Notes under the pieces: model-generated
Databases searched by the model: none
What the model was told of the DNA's origin: nothing
What the model saw: only the letters and a program-made list of their open reading frames with translations
In this document: positions 7,464 to 15,017 of the stretch, piece after piece
Numbering within the stretch: position 1 is the stretch's first letter
Layout: every line of letters starts with the position of its first letter
Assembly (NCBI GenBank): GCA_036164085.1
Contig: JAYZJV010000024.1
Span: 1-26,188, forward strand
DNA length: 26,188 nt
From: TMED-70 sp036164085
Lineage (GTDB): Bacteria > Chloroflexota > Dehalococcoidia > Lucifugimonadales > Lucifugimonadaceae
Direction of reading: 5' to 3'
Position numbers and translations under genes: made by a program

Positions 7464-9281
7464 ATGGTTAAATCCATGAAATTAATCATCTCAATGATGG
7501 TTATCTCTATGATGTTATTTGCAATAGGTTGTGGTGGGGATGATGATTCTAGTGAATCAAGTTCATCTTCAACAACATCTGCTGCAAGTTCATCTTCTTC
7601 TTCAGCATCAGCTGCTCCAAGTGGAGGTTCTGGTGGAGGAGAAGTTAAAATAGCAGTTTCAAGACTTCACCCTGGTATTGGTACTCCACAATTCTGTACA
7701 GCAGGTTGTGCTGAGAACTTATATCTAGCAAGTGTTCAAGAAACTCTATTTAGACCTGAATTTGGGGATAATATGGGAATGAAACCTGAAGCAGGAGTTC
7801 TAGCTACTGGCTGGACACTAGCTGATGATACTTCATACCTAGAATTTACTCTAAAGAAAGGCGTACCATTCCACGGTGATTGGGGAGAAATGACAGCTGA
7901 TGATGTTGTGTTTTCATTTAACAACGCTAACGCTGCAACAAATCCAGAATCTGTGCATGGACAAGCTGGTGACTTTGCACCGCTTATAGCCAATTTGGAA
8001 AAAATTGATGACTATACTGTAAGAATGAATTATGCAAATTATGATTCTAGAGGTATAAGACATCGATTCAGTACATTCTGGCAAACTGCTGGAATTGTTT
8101 CTAAAAAAGCTTTTGATGACTTAGGAGCAGACGGTATGAGAGATGTTTTAGCTGGAACAGGTCCTTATGAGGTTGAATCATGGGTTGACTCAGATAAAGC
8201 AGTTACTCACAAAGTCGAAGGACATCACAGAGTTGACGCAAGTCTTGACACTGTAACTTGGCAACAAGTTGCTGAAGCATCAACAAGAAGAGCTATGTTG
8301 GAAACAGGAGAAGCTGTTATCGTTCTTCCTGCTTTGAAAGACTGGAAAGAATTAGAATCTAAAGGTTTCGTAAGAAGCACAGGAACAGGTAACGTTATCC
8401 AAAGAAACATTGGTCTTACAGGTAACTACTGGGAATCAAACAGGTACTATGATGACAAAGTTCTTGAAAGAGAATGTCAAGATAAGGCTTGGGTAGGATG
8501 TCCTGGAGATGCTACAAGTATGGAAAATGCTCGATTAGTTAGACAAGCTCTTGCTCATGCAATTGACAGAGAAGGTTTAGTTGATTCAGTAATGGATGGA
8601 TTTGGTGGACCAATTTATTTTGCTTACTCACCAAGTACAGAGAATCCAAACTTCAAAAAAGGAGCATACCAAGACTGTGACACACCTGGTTGTGATATCG
8701 GTGGTTGGGAAATACCTTACGATATAGACTATGCTAAGTCATTGCTAGATCAAGCAGGTCATGGTGGAGGGTTCAAAATGGAAAATGTTTGGACTGGACC
8801 TCCTGGAGCACCAACAGAGCTTATGACAGCAATAGCTGGTACATGGAAAGCAGCTTTGGGAATAGATGTTACTCTAAACAACGCTGTTTATTCAACATAC
8901 CGACCTGGATTAGTAGCTAGAAGCACATCAGAACCATTTGTTGGTTGTGGTGATGACTCAAACTACGCGTTCCCATGGGATTGGGCTAGAGGATTCGTTA
9001 TGAGTTCATGGTCTGACGGTGGTTATGGTGTAGGTATGGAAGTACCTTTTGCAGCTGATAACTATGCAAAAGTTGCTAAGTCCACAGACAAAGACGAAAG
9101 AATTACATTAAATAATGCTTTCGCAGATGAGGGTTACAGACAAGCTCTTTGTGTAGGTATAGTGCTTGAACCTGTTACAGTAATGTACAACCCTGATGTT
9201 GTAGCTAGTTGGGAACCACTACCAAATGCTAATGGTAACCTAAATGGTATTAACAACGTTGAATCAATCGTTCTTAAGTAA
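7464..9281 (+). CDS. ABC transporter substrate-binding lipoprotein, family 5 (DppA/OppA-like), Cys-rich
   Basis: This is the extracytoplasmic receptor of an Opp/Dpp-type importer, 605 aa from ATG 7464. The signal peptide MVKSMKLIISMMVISMMLF ends in lipobox AIGC (lipidated Cys23). A Ser/Ala/Gly-rich linker follows (about 24-59), as in Gram-positive-style or surface-exposed lipoproteins. The SBP_bac_5 core then shows YLASVQETLFRPEF, LKKGVPFHGDWGEMTADDVVFSF and LVRQALAHAIDREGLVDSVM, all family hallmarks. Eight further cysteines lie in the mature protein (C78, C82 and the pairs ERECQ/VGCPG, DCDTPGC, plus VGCGDD and ALCVG), unusual for cytosol-free binding proteins and suggesting disulfides. The permease genes follow after a hairpin at 9305-9332. 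The ligand is unknown; family members bind peptides, nickel complexes or sugars. Confidence 0.92.
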   Translation: MVKSMKLIISMMVISMMLFAIGCGGDDDSSESSSSSTTSAASSSSSSASAAPSGGSGGGEVKIAVSRLHPGIGTPQFCTAGCAENLYLASVQETLFRPEFGDNMGMKPEAGVLATGWTLADDTSYLEFTLKKGVPFHGDWGEMTADDVVFSFNNANAATNPESVHGQAGDFAPLIANLEKIDDYTVRMNYANYDSRGIRHRFSTFWQTAGIVSKKAFDDLGADGMRDVLAGTGPYEVESWVDSDKAVTHKVEGHHRVDASLDTVTWQQVAEASTRRAMLETGEAVIVLPALKDWKELESKGFVRSTGTGNVIQRNIGLTGNYWESNRYYDDKVLERECQDKAWVGCPGDATSMENARLVRQALAHAIDREGLVDSVMDGFGGPIYFAYSPSTENPNFKKGAYQDCDTPGCDIGGWEIPYDIDYAKSLLDQAGHGGGFKMENVWTGPPGAPTELMTAIAGTWKAALGIDVTLNNAVYSTYRPGLVARSTSEPFVGCGDDSNYAFPWDWARGFVMSSWSDGGYGVGMEVPFAADNYAKVAKSTDKDERITLNNAFADEGYRQALCVGIVLEPVTVMYNPDVVASWEPLPNANGNLNGINNVESIVLK

Positions 9282-9304
9282 TACAAGTAAGTAATGATTA
9301 ATAT

Positions 9305-9332
9305 TATGGTCGCTCCTTAGGGGGCGACCATA
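9305..9332 (+). other. Strong intra-operon hairpin between binding protein and permease genes
   Basis: TATGGTCGCTCC (9305-9316) pairs with GGGGCGACCATA (9321-9332) over 12 bp with one G-U pair and a TTAG loop. It is GC-rich in an AT-rich genome and has no T-tract after it. It sits 23 nt after the binding-protein stop and just before the GAGGAG site (9337-9342) of dppB. In many ABC operons such elements protect the upstream mRNA or attenuate read-through so that the binding protein exceeds the permease. Confidence 0.7.
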
Positions 9333-9345
9333 AATCGAGGAGATA

Positions 9346-10347
9346 ATGGGAAAATACATATTAAGAAGATTTTTATTTAGTTTCTTTACATTAATTGGGG
9401 CTACTGCGATTGTGTTTGGACTATCAAGAGCTGTAGGAGATCCTAGAGACCTATTCGCCCAAGAAGGCGGGTATGGAGTTACAGAAGAAACTTATGAACA
9501 TTTAACTAAGATGTTAAATCTTGATAAACCTCTTTATATGCAATACCTGTTATGGTTGGGAAAAACAGTTAGAGGAGATCTAGGAAGATCCCTTCTAGGA
9601 CAGAAAGATGTTTCAGACTTGATAGGTGAAAAAGTTCTGAATACTCTTGAATTGACTATTTTTTCATGGATTGTCTCAACGCTTATAGGTATACCCCTTG
9701 GGGTAATATCAGCTATTAAACGAGGCTCTATTTGGGATTGGTTAGGAAGATTTGTTGCACTTATTGGTCAGGCAGCACCTCCATTTGTAATTGCTATTAT
9801 TGGTATTCTAATATTTGCTGTGAAACTTGGATGGCTACCTGCAGGAAGCGGAGAGTCGCATATTATCAAAGGTATAGTTAGAGGAATTTCATCGGGAGAT
9901 TTCTCTCTTATTCCTGCATTCTTTTCTGGAGGATGGAAACATTACGTATTACCTGTTGGAACATTAGGACTTGCAGCTTCTGCAAGTTATTTGAGATTAA
10001 CAAGATCTTCTATGTTAGAAATCTTGGACTCAGAATATATCAAATTAGCCAGAGCAAAAGGTGTTCCTGAACGTGTTGTTATTTGGAAACATGCATTAAA
10101 AAATGCACTTATACCACCTTTGACATTGGCAGCACTTATTTTTGTAGGATTTTTGACTGGAACAATAATTGTAGAAACCGTTTTTGTTTGGCCTGGATTA
10201 GGCTTGCTTGCTACCACAGCTGTATCTGAAAATGATTTCCCTGTGATGACTGGTTCGGTTTTGTTGTTTGCTGTTTTTTATGCAATTATAATTTTTGTTT
10301 CAGACTTAACTTATGGATTAGTAGATCCAAGAATTAGATACTCATAG
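9346..10347 (+). CDS. dppB: Peptide-type ABC transporter permease, DppB/OppB
   Basis: This 333-aa integral membrane subunit of an Opp/Dpp importer starts with the characteristic MGKYILRRFLFSFFTLIGATAIVF membrane helix. The periplasmic segment carries GDPRDLF and the LDKPLYMQYLLWLGKTVRGDLG signature of OppB-type permeases. The EAA loop that contacts the ATPases is EYIKLARAKGVPERVVIWKHAL (from residue 230). About six membrane segments are visible, and the protein ends in DPRIRYS, as usual. GAGGAG at 9337-9342 supports the start. The gene is 11 nt before dppC. The window shows no ATPase gene after dppC, so this transporter depends on ATPases encoded elsewhere, possibly those at 120-2168. Confidence 0.94.
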   Translation: MGKYILRRFLFSFFTLIGATAIVFGLSRAVGDPRDLFAQEGGYGVTEETYEHLTKMLNLDKPLYMQYLLWLGKTVRGDLGRSLLGQKDVSDLIGEKVLNTLELTIFSWIVSTLIGIPLGVISAIKRGSIWDWLGRFVALIGQAAPPFVIAIIGILIFAVKLGWLPAGSGESHIIKGIVRGISSGDFSLIPAFFSGGWKHYVLPVGTLGLAASASYLRLTRSSMLEILDSEYIKLARAKGVPERVVIWKHALKNALIPPLTLAALIFVGFLTGTIIVETVFVWPGLGLLATTAVSENDFPVMTGSVLLFAVFYAIIIFVSDLTYGLVDPRIRYS

Positions 10348-10358
10348 GAAAAATTTAT

Positions 10359-11291
10359 ATGACTTTATCAACAAAAATTGGAATAGATAAACCTTCTTTC
10401 TTAGAAAGAAACTTGCCACTTTACAAACAAATTCGATTAGTGGTTCGTTTTTTTCAAAGATGGCCTGTTATTCCAATAGTAATGATTTCAATATTAGTTT
10501 TATTGGCAGTATTTGCTGATATAACAGGATATGACCCTGAGTTGCCAGCATTAAGAGATAGAACTCTACCTTTATTTTCTGAGCCAGTAGATCCTCTTAC
10601 AAAAGATCTAACAAGGCATTGGTTAGGAGCTGATCAATTTGGAAGAGACACTTTAACAAGGATTATGCATGGAGCAAGGATTACTCTATATGTACTAGTT
10701 ATATCAGCTGTAAGTGGAACTATTATAGGTACAACTTATGGTCTTGTAGCTGGTTTTTTTGGAGGGTTTATAGACGATATATTGATGAGGATATTGGACT
10801 TGGTGTATTCGATCCCATTCTTATTATTGGCACTAGTTGCAGCTGTTGTATTTGATCCTTCATTACTTGTTGTTATTATTCTTCTAGCATTTTTGGCTTG
10901 GCCTGCTTTTGTTAGAAATGTTAGGGCGGAAATATTAACTCTAAAAGAGCGAGATTATATAATGTACGCTAGAGTAGCAGGAGCTTCAAAAACTAGATTA
11001 ATGCTTACTCACCTTCTTCCAGGTGTAATAAACACAGTAATCGTAATTGCGACTCTAAGAATTGGTCAATTAATACTTGCAGAAGCCTCTCTTAGTTTCC
11101 TTGGTGCTGGAGTCCCACCTCCCACACCTGTTTGGGGTGCACTTGTTGCAGAAGGTAGAGATTACTTGAATAGTGCATGGTGGGTTTCAATGTTTCCAAG
11201 TTTAGGTATTTTCTTAGTTGTTATGTCTCTTAATTTTCTTGGAGATTGGTTCAGAGATCGATTTGACCCTCGTTTGAGGCAATTAGATTAA
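10359..11291 (+). CDS. dppC: Peptide-type ABC transporter permease, DppC/OppC
   Basis: This is the second membrane subunit, 310 aa. The cytoplasmic N-terminus is followed by the first helix (about residues 35-55). Family hallmarks HWLGADQFGRDTLTRIMHGARITL and the EAA loop ERDYIMYARVAGASKTRLMLTHLLPGV are present, then FLGAGVPPPTPVWGALVAEGR and the terminal FLGDWFRDRFDPRLRQLD. All are typical of OppC/DppC. It lies 11 nt downstream of dppB with a poor Shine-Dalgarno. The gene that follows (11339) is a hypothetical protein rather than an ATPase, so this operon seems to lack dppD/dppF. The tail of the permease at window start has the same ending, showing at least two paralogous DppC genes here. 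Confidence 0.94.
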   Translation: MTLSTKIGIDKPSFLERNLPLYKQIRLVVRFFQRWPVIPIVMISILVLLAVFADITGYDPELPALRDRTLPLFSEPVDPLTKDLTRHWLGADQFGRDTLTRIMHGARITLYVLVISAVSGTIIGTTYGLVAGFFGGFIDDILMRILDLVYSIPFLLLALVAAVVFDPSLLVVIILLAFLAWPAFVRNVRAEILTLKERDYIMYARVAGASKTRLMLTHLLPGVINTVIVIATLRIGQLILAEASLSFLGAGVPPPTPVWGALVAEGRDYLNSAWWVSMFPSLGIFLVVMSLNFLGDWFRDRFDPRLRQLD

Positions 11292-11338
11292 TTTAGTTAT
11301 AATTAAATTATCGAGTTATATTAAGGAAATTTAGGATA

Positions 11339-12016
11339 GTGAATTTATTTAATTTAGTTATGAATAATACCAAGGTTATCCTTACTCCAAAAAATGCCTT
11401 ATCAACTTATAATCAAACAAAAGTCAGATATCATATAGTAACTGAACCTTTGTATAAGGAAGTGTCAGATTATAAATCAGAAGAATCTGTTATTCGTCAT
11501 GGGTTAGTTATAGCTCAAACTCCACAAGTTGTTACTAATGATTTTCTTTATAAAATGTCAGGTTTTGGAGATGAAGCCAAAGAATTTTTTAAGGAATTAA
11601 ATAGAGTTTTTGGAAAAAACGATCCAGCTTTATTATATAACTATAAAAATGAATCGACCGATTTAGAAATTGTTTCAGGGAATCCCCAAGAAGTTTCCGA
11701 AAGAATCAAATCAAGATTAGTTAATAGTCAGACTAATCATGCTGTTATAAGAGGGATAAATAATTTATGGGATGTATCTCTTTTAAAATTTATTTTTGAA
11801 TACACTAAAACATCTGCAAAGAGCAATTTTCAAGATTTAAATAATTCTGGCATGTTGGAAGTAAAAAATGGTGTTCCTGTTGCAGCAAGAAAAAGAATAG
11901 AAGAATTATTCAATCAAGCTAAATTAGGTAAAGTTAGACCGAAAGATCTTCACAAAGAACTTCAAGATTGGGACCTTTTTGATGAGTATCAAGACCAATT
12001 TTTCTCTATTATTTAA
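11339..12016 (+). CDS. Conserved-looking hypothetical protein, soluble (225 aa)
   Basis: No family can be named with confidence. The protein has no signal peptide or membrane segment, is mostly helical in composition, and has a charged C-terminal half ending in WDLFDEYQDQFFSII. Segments such as YHIVTEPLYKEV, IRGINNLWDVSLLKFIFEYT and VPVAARKRIEELFNQAKLGK look like conserved structural cores rather than low-complexity sequence. The start is GTG at 11339, with AAGGAAA 11 nt and TAGGA 3 nt upstream; ATG 11360 (shorter by 7 residues) is the alternative but has no site. The gene lies 47 nt after dppC and 79 nt before pstS, so it may be the last gene of the transporter operon or independent. Confidence 0.7.
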   Translation: MNLFNLVMNNTKVILTPKNALSTYNQTKVRYHIVTEPLYKEVSDYKSEESVIRHGLVIAQTPQVVTNDFLYKMSGFGDEAKEFFKELNRVFGKNDPALLYNYKNESTDLEIVSGNPQEVSERIKSRLVNSQTNHAVIRGINNLWDVSLLKFIFEYTKTSAKSNFQDLNNSGMLEVKNGVPVAARKRIEELFNQAKLGKVRPKDLHKELQDWDLFDEYQDQFFSII

Positions 12017-12095
12017 ATAAATGAAGTATTATATTCTGGGGTATTTTAAAATATTTTTTGGTGACATTAATAATTGAAATTTTTTAAGGAGTTCA

Positions 12096-13019
12096 ATGAT
12101 GATTAAATTGTTTGTTTTTTCTCTTTTTAGTTTTTTATTAGTGTTTTCATGTTCCTCACAGGAAAATAATGAACCAGGTTTATCAGGAACAATAGAAATA
12201 GACGGATCATCTACAGTTTTTCCAATTTCAGTAGCTGCTGCAGAAATCTTTAGAGAAGAAAACCCTAAAGTACAAATTCCTGTAGGAATTTCTGGGACAG
12301 GCGGTGGAATGAAACGATTTATTGTTGGTGAAACTACTATAAGTAATGCTTCAAGACCAATTAAAGAAAAAGAAAGTTCAGTGGCATCAGAAAATGGAAT
12401 TGAATTTACTGAATTAGAAATTGCATTTGATGGCTTATCTGTCGTGGTTAATAAAACTAATAATTGGGTTGAATGCTTAACTACACAAGAACTAAATATG
12501 ATTTGGGATACGGGATCTGATGTAAATAGTTGGAATCAAATAAGACCTTCGTTTCCGGATGTTAAATTGAACTTATACGGCCCTGGAACAGATTCTGGTA
12601 CATTTGATTATTTTACAGATGTAATTAATGGAGAAGAGGGCAAAACAAGAGCTGATTATACTCCTTCAGAAGATGATAATGTTCTAGTTATGGGAGTATC
12701 TGGCGATAAAGGTGCTCTTGGTTACTTTGGATATGCTTACTATATTGAAAATGAAGAAGATTTGAAACTATTATCAATTGATGGTGGAAATGGTTGTATT
12801 TCTCCAAGCTCTTCAACAATTAATGAAGGAACATATTCTCCATTGTCTAGACCTATGTATATTTATGTTAATAACTCTGAACTTTCAAGACCAGAGGTTT
12901 ATGAATTCTTGAAATTTTATCTGGAAAATGGAACTATGCTTGCTGAGGAGGGGGGATACGTAGGCCTTTCAGAAGAAAATTATGTAGAAAGTTTGTCTAT
13001 TATTTCAAAGTATAAATAA
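12096..13019 (+). CDS. pstS: PstS-like phosphate-binding lipoprotein
   Basis: This is the receptor for high-affinity phosphate uptake, 307 aa, anchored outside the membrane. The signal peptide ends in lipobox VFSC (Cys19 by ATG 12096). Phosphate-binding loops of the PBP-like family are visible: DGSSTVFP (36-43), GISGTGGGMKRF (64-75), SNASRPI (83-89) and GPGTDSGT (162-169). The motif GYFGYAYY near the C-terminal lobe is also typical. An AAGGAG site (12086-12091) is 4 nt from ATG 12096 and 7 nt from ATG 12099, so the second ATG may be the real start. No pstC, pstA, pstB or phoU follows; plsY comes next after an 18-bp inverted repeat. The gene is an orphan receptor here. Confidence 0.9.
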   Translation: MMIKLFVFSLFSFLLVFSCSSQENNEPGLSGTIEIDGSSTVFPISVAAAEIFREENPKVQIPVGISGTGGGMKRFIVGETTISNASRPIKEKESSVASENGIEFTELEIAFDGLSVVVNKTNNWVECLTTQELNMIWDTGSDVNSWNQIRPSFPDVKLNLYGPGTDSGTFDYFTDVINGEEGKTRADYTPSEDDNVLVMGVSGDKGALGYFGYAYYIENEEDLKLLSIDGGNGCISPSSSTINEGTYSPLSRPMYIYVNNSELSRPEVYEFLKFYLENGTMLAEEGGYVGLSEENYVESLSIISKYK

Positions 13020-13026
13020 TAGACAA

Positions 13027-13067
13027 TAAATTCACTGATTATAAGTATTTTATAATCAGTGAATTTA
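13027..13067. repeat. Perfect 18-bp inverted repeat (hairpin) after pstS
   Basis: Bases 13027-13044 and 13050-13066/67 are exact inverted copies (18 bp), with the 5-nt loop GTATT. The stem is AT-rich with a GC-containing core (TCACTGA/TCAGTGA). It starts 8 nt after the pstS stop and ends 40 nt before plsY. There is no T-tract on either side. It could act as a transcript-end stabiliser, a terminator without U-tract, or a symmetric protein-binding site. Confidence 0.75.
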
Positions 13068-13107
13068 GTAAGATTAGAATACAAAAATATAATTATCTTA
13101 TTTCATA

Positions 13108-13731
13108 GTGTTAACTTTATTATTTTCTATAATTTCATTTATTAGCGGGTCTATTCCCTACTCTGTACTTTTAACAAAACTTTTTTCAGGTAAAGATGTT
13201 AGAGAAGTAGGAGATAATAATCCAGGAGCTGTAAATGCATGGAAAACAGGAGGCTCTTATATAGGAATTCTAGTCATGTTTATGGAATTTCTTAAAGCTA
13301 TTTTACCTATTTCTATTGCTATAAACTACTTTGGTATAGAGGGATTTGATTTAGTAATAGTTAGCTTTATGCCAATTCTTGGTCATTCTTTTTCTCCTTT
13401 TCTAAAATTTAAGGGAGGTAAAGCATTAGCTGTGACAGCTGCTATGTGGTTGGCTCTTTTTCAAATAGAGGCAGCAATAGTAATATTTGGGTTATTAGCA
13501 ATATTTTTTGCTATACAAAAAAATGATGCTTGGACTGTGAATATAGTTCACTTTTGTTTCTTATTATATGGCTTGATAACAGTTATTTCTAAATCATATA
13601 TTTCTAATAATCAATTTATTTTTTTATGGATTTTAGCTAGTATTTTGATGATTTATAATCACAAAAATGAATTGAAAACTTTACCTAAATTTAGAAATTT
13701 TAGAAATTTAACAGGAGTTAAATTTGAGTGA
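13108..13731 (+). CDS. plsY: Acyl-phosphate glycerol-3-phosphate acyltransferase PlsY
   Basis: This is an integral membrane enzyme that transfers an acyl group from acyl-phosphate to glycerol-3-phosphate, the first step of phospholipid synthesis. The 207-aa protein shows the three PlsY motifs: SGSIPYS near the N-terminus, the GDNNPGAVNAWKTGG loop (family GSGNPGATN) and GHSFSPFLKFKGGKALAVTAA (family GHxFPxFLxFKGGKGVAT). Multiple hydrophobic helices lie between. The start is GTG 13108; a TAA in the same frame lies 15 nt upstream and no ATG precedes the first motif. No good Shine-Dalgarno is visible. The 3' end overlaps the next gene (glycosyltransferase) by 8 bp. Length is normal for the family, and GGKA replacing GGKG is a mild deviation. 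Confidence 0.87.
   Translation: MLTLLFSIISFISGSIPYSVLLTKLFSGKDVREVGDNNPGAVNAWKTGGSYIGILVMFMEFLKAILPISIAINYFGIEGFDLVIVSFMPILGHSFSPFLKFKGGKALAVTAAMWLALFQIEAAIVIFGLLAIFFAIQKNDAWTVNIVHFCFLLYGLITVISKSYISNNQFIFLWILASILMIYNHKNELKTLPKFRNFRNLTGVKFE
13713..13717 (+). promoter_or_regulatory. Ribosome binding site for a TTG start within plsY
   Basis: AGGAG ends 6 nt before TTG 13724, inside the end of plsY. It supports a non-ATG start for the glycosyltransferase and an 8-bp gene overlap. Confidence 0.65.
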
Positions 13732-14941
13732 AATTTTTGATAAATTAATTATCGTAATATTGTTTGTATCTTCTTATACAGTTTTAATATCAATAATTAA
13801 TTTATTTTCATTTCAAAGGCCAAAACCATTATCTCCCAAAAATAAATCTAAAATTTCTATTTTGATTCCTTGCCGAAATGAAGAAAATAATATATCAGAA
13901 TGTGTCGAATCATTAATTCTTCAGGATTATGATAATTTAGAAATTTTATTGATTGATGATAATTCTACTGATAATACTTGGAGCAAGATCAAAAATCTCT
14001 CAAATAAATACCCTCAAGTTAATTCTTTTAAAGGAACCCCTCTTCCAGATAATTGGACTGGTAAAAATTGGGCTTGTCATCAACTTTCTCAAAAAGCTAA
14101 AGGGGAATATTTCCTTTTTATAGATGCTGACACTAAACTTGCTAAATACTCTGTATCATCTGGATTAAAGCATTTAGAAGATAAAAATCTTGAATTTATT
14201 ACACTGGTCCCTAAAAGAACAATATTTAATGTTACAGATTATCTTATTTGGATAATGGTTTCATGGTTTATATTTTCATGGATTCCTTTTTATCTTGCTA
14301 AAAAATTGCCTTTTAGTATTTTTGCAGCAGGCTTTGGACAGTTTCTATTTTTTAACAAGGAAGCATATTTAAAAATTGGAGGACATAAAAAAATATCCAA
14401 TTTAGTACTTGATGATTTTGAATTAGCTAGATCAATAAAATCTCATGGATTTAACTCTGACATTTTAGATGGAACTCATCTAATAGAAACAAAAGGTTAT
14501 ACTTCATCAATAGATGCAGTTGATGGACATGCAAAAGCTATATTTGCAACATTTAGATACAATATATTAGTTTTTGCATTTGCTTTTTTTGGTTTAATTC
14601 TACTTTTTTATGTACCTTGGCTTAATTTGATTTCATATTTTCTTCAAATTGAACTAAGTGCTCAACATATATTCATTTCACTTTTGTCCATTGGATTTCT
14701 TTTTCTATCTACTCTGATTTCAACAAAGGCTTTTTCTTTAAGCATTCTTTCTTCTTTCTTATATCCTTTTGCAATGTTGGTGCTTCTATTTAGTGGATAT
14801 AGATCATTTCTTTCTTCGTTTGACGGAGATATAAAATGGAAAGGAAGATCTACTCCATCTACGGGGATAAAAAAACTCTACACTCTCATCTTTTTTCCTT
14901 TTATAGTGATTAATTGGTTCTATAGAAAAATAAAATCATAA
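13724..14941 (+). CDS. Membrane-bound family 2 glycosyltransferase (CrtQ/CruC-like)
   Basis: The protein has 405 aa: an N-terminal membrane helix (about 7-28), a GT-A domain (about 43-260) and C-terminal helices (about 280-305, 313-335, 340-360). Motifs are ISILIPCRNEENN (44-56), LIDDNSTDNT (76-85), PDNWTGKNWACHQ (108-120), the metal-binding DADT (134-137) and the catalytic-type LDDFELAR (229-236), then WKGRSTP (372-378). The W-GK-WAC and W-GR elements are characteristic of the group that includes carotenoid glucosyltransferases such as diaponeurosporenoate glycosyltransferase, so a lipid or carotenoid acceptor is plausible. No carotenoid genes are in the window. It overlaps plsY by 8 bp and uses TTG with AGGAG, so it is probably co-translated with plsY. 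Acceptor and sugar are unknown. Confidence 0.82.
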   Translation: MSEIFDKLIIVILFVSSYTVLISIINLFSFQRPKPLSPKNKSKISILIPCRNEENNISECVESLILQDYDNLEILLIDDNSTDNTWSKIKNLSNKYPQVNSFKGTPLPDNWTGKNWACHQLSQKAKGEYFLFIDADTKLAKYSVSSGLKHLEDKNLEFITLVPKRTIFNVTDYLIWIMVSWFIFSWIPFYLAKKLPFSIFAAGFGQFLFFNKEAYLKIGGHKKISNLVLDDFELARSIKSHGFNSDILDGTHLIETKGYTSSIDAVDGHAKAIFATFRYNILVFAFAFFGLILLFYVPWLNLISYFLQIELSAQHIFISLLSIGFLFLSTLISTKAFSLSILSSFLYPFAMLVLLFSGYRSFLSSFDGDIKWKGRSTPSTGIKKLYTLIFFPFIVINWFYRKIKS

Positions 14942-15017
14942 TTCATTCATTACTAAATTGATAATTATTAATAAAGTAATAGACTTATAAAAAATATATT
15001 CAACTAAGGTTTTTTAT

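Noticed and set aside
13027..13067. Reading the 18-bp inverted repeat as a normal intrinsic terminator
   Set aside because: No run of T follows on either strand, so it is listed as a repeat of unknown role.
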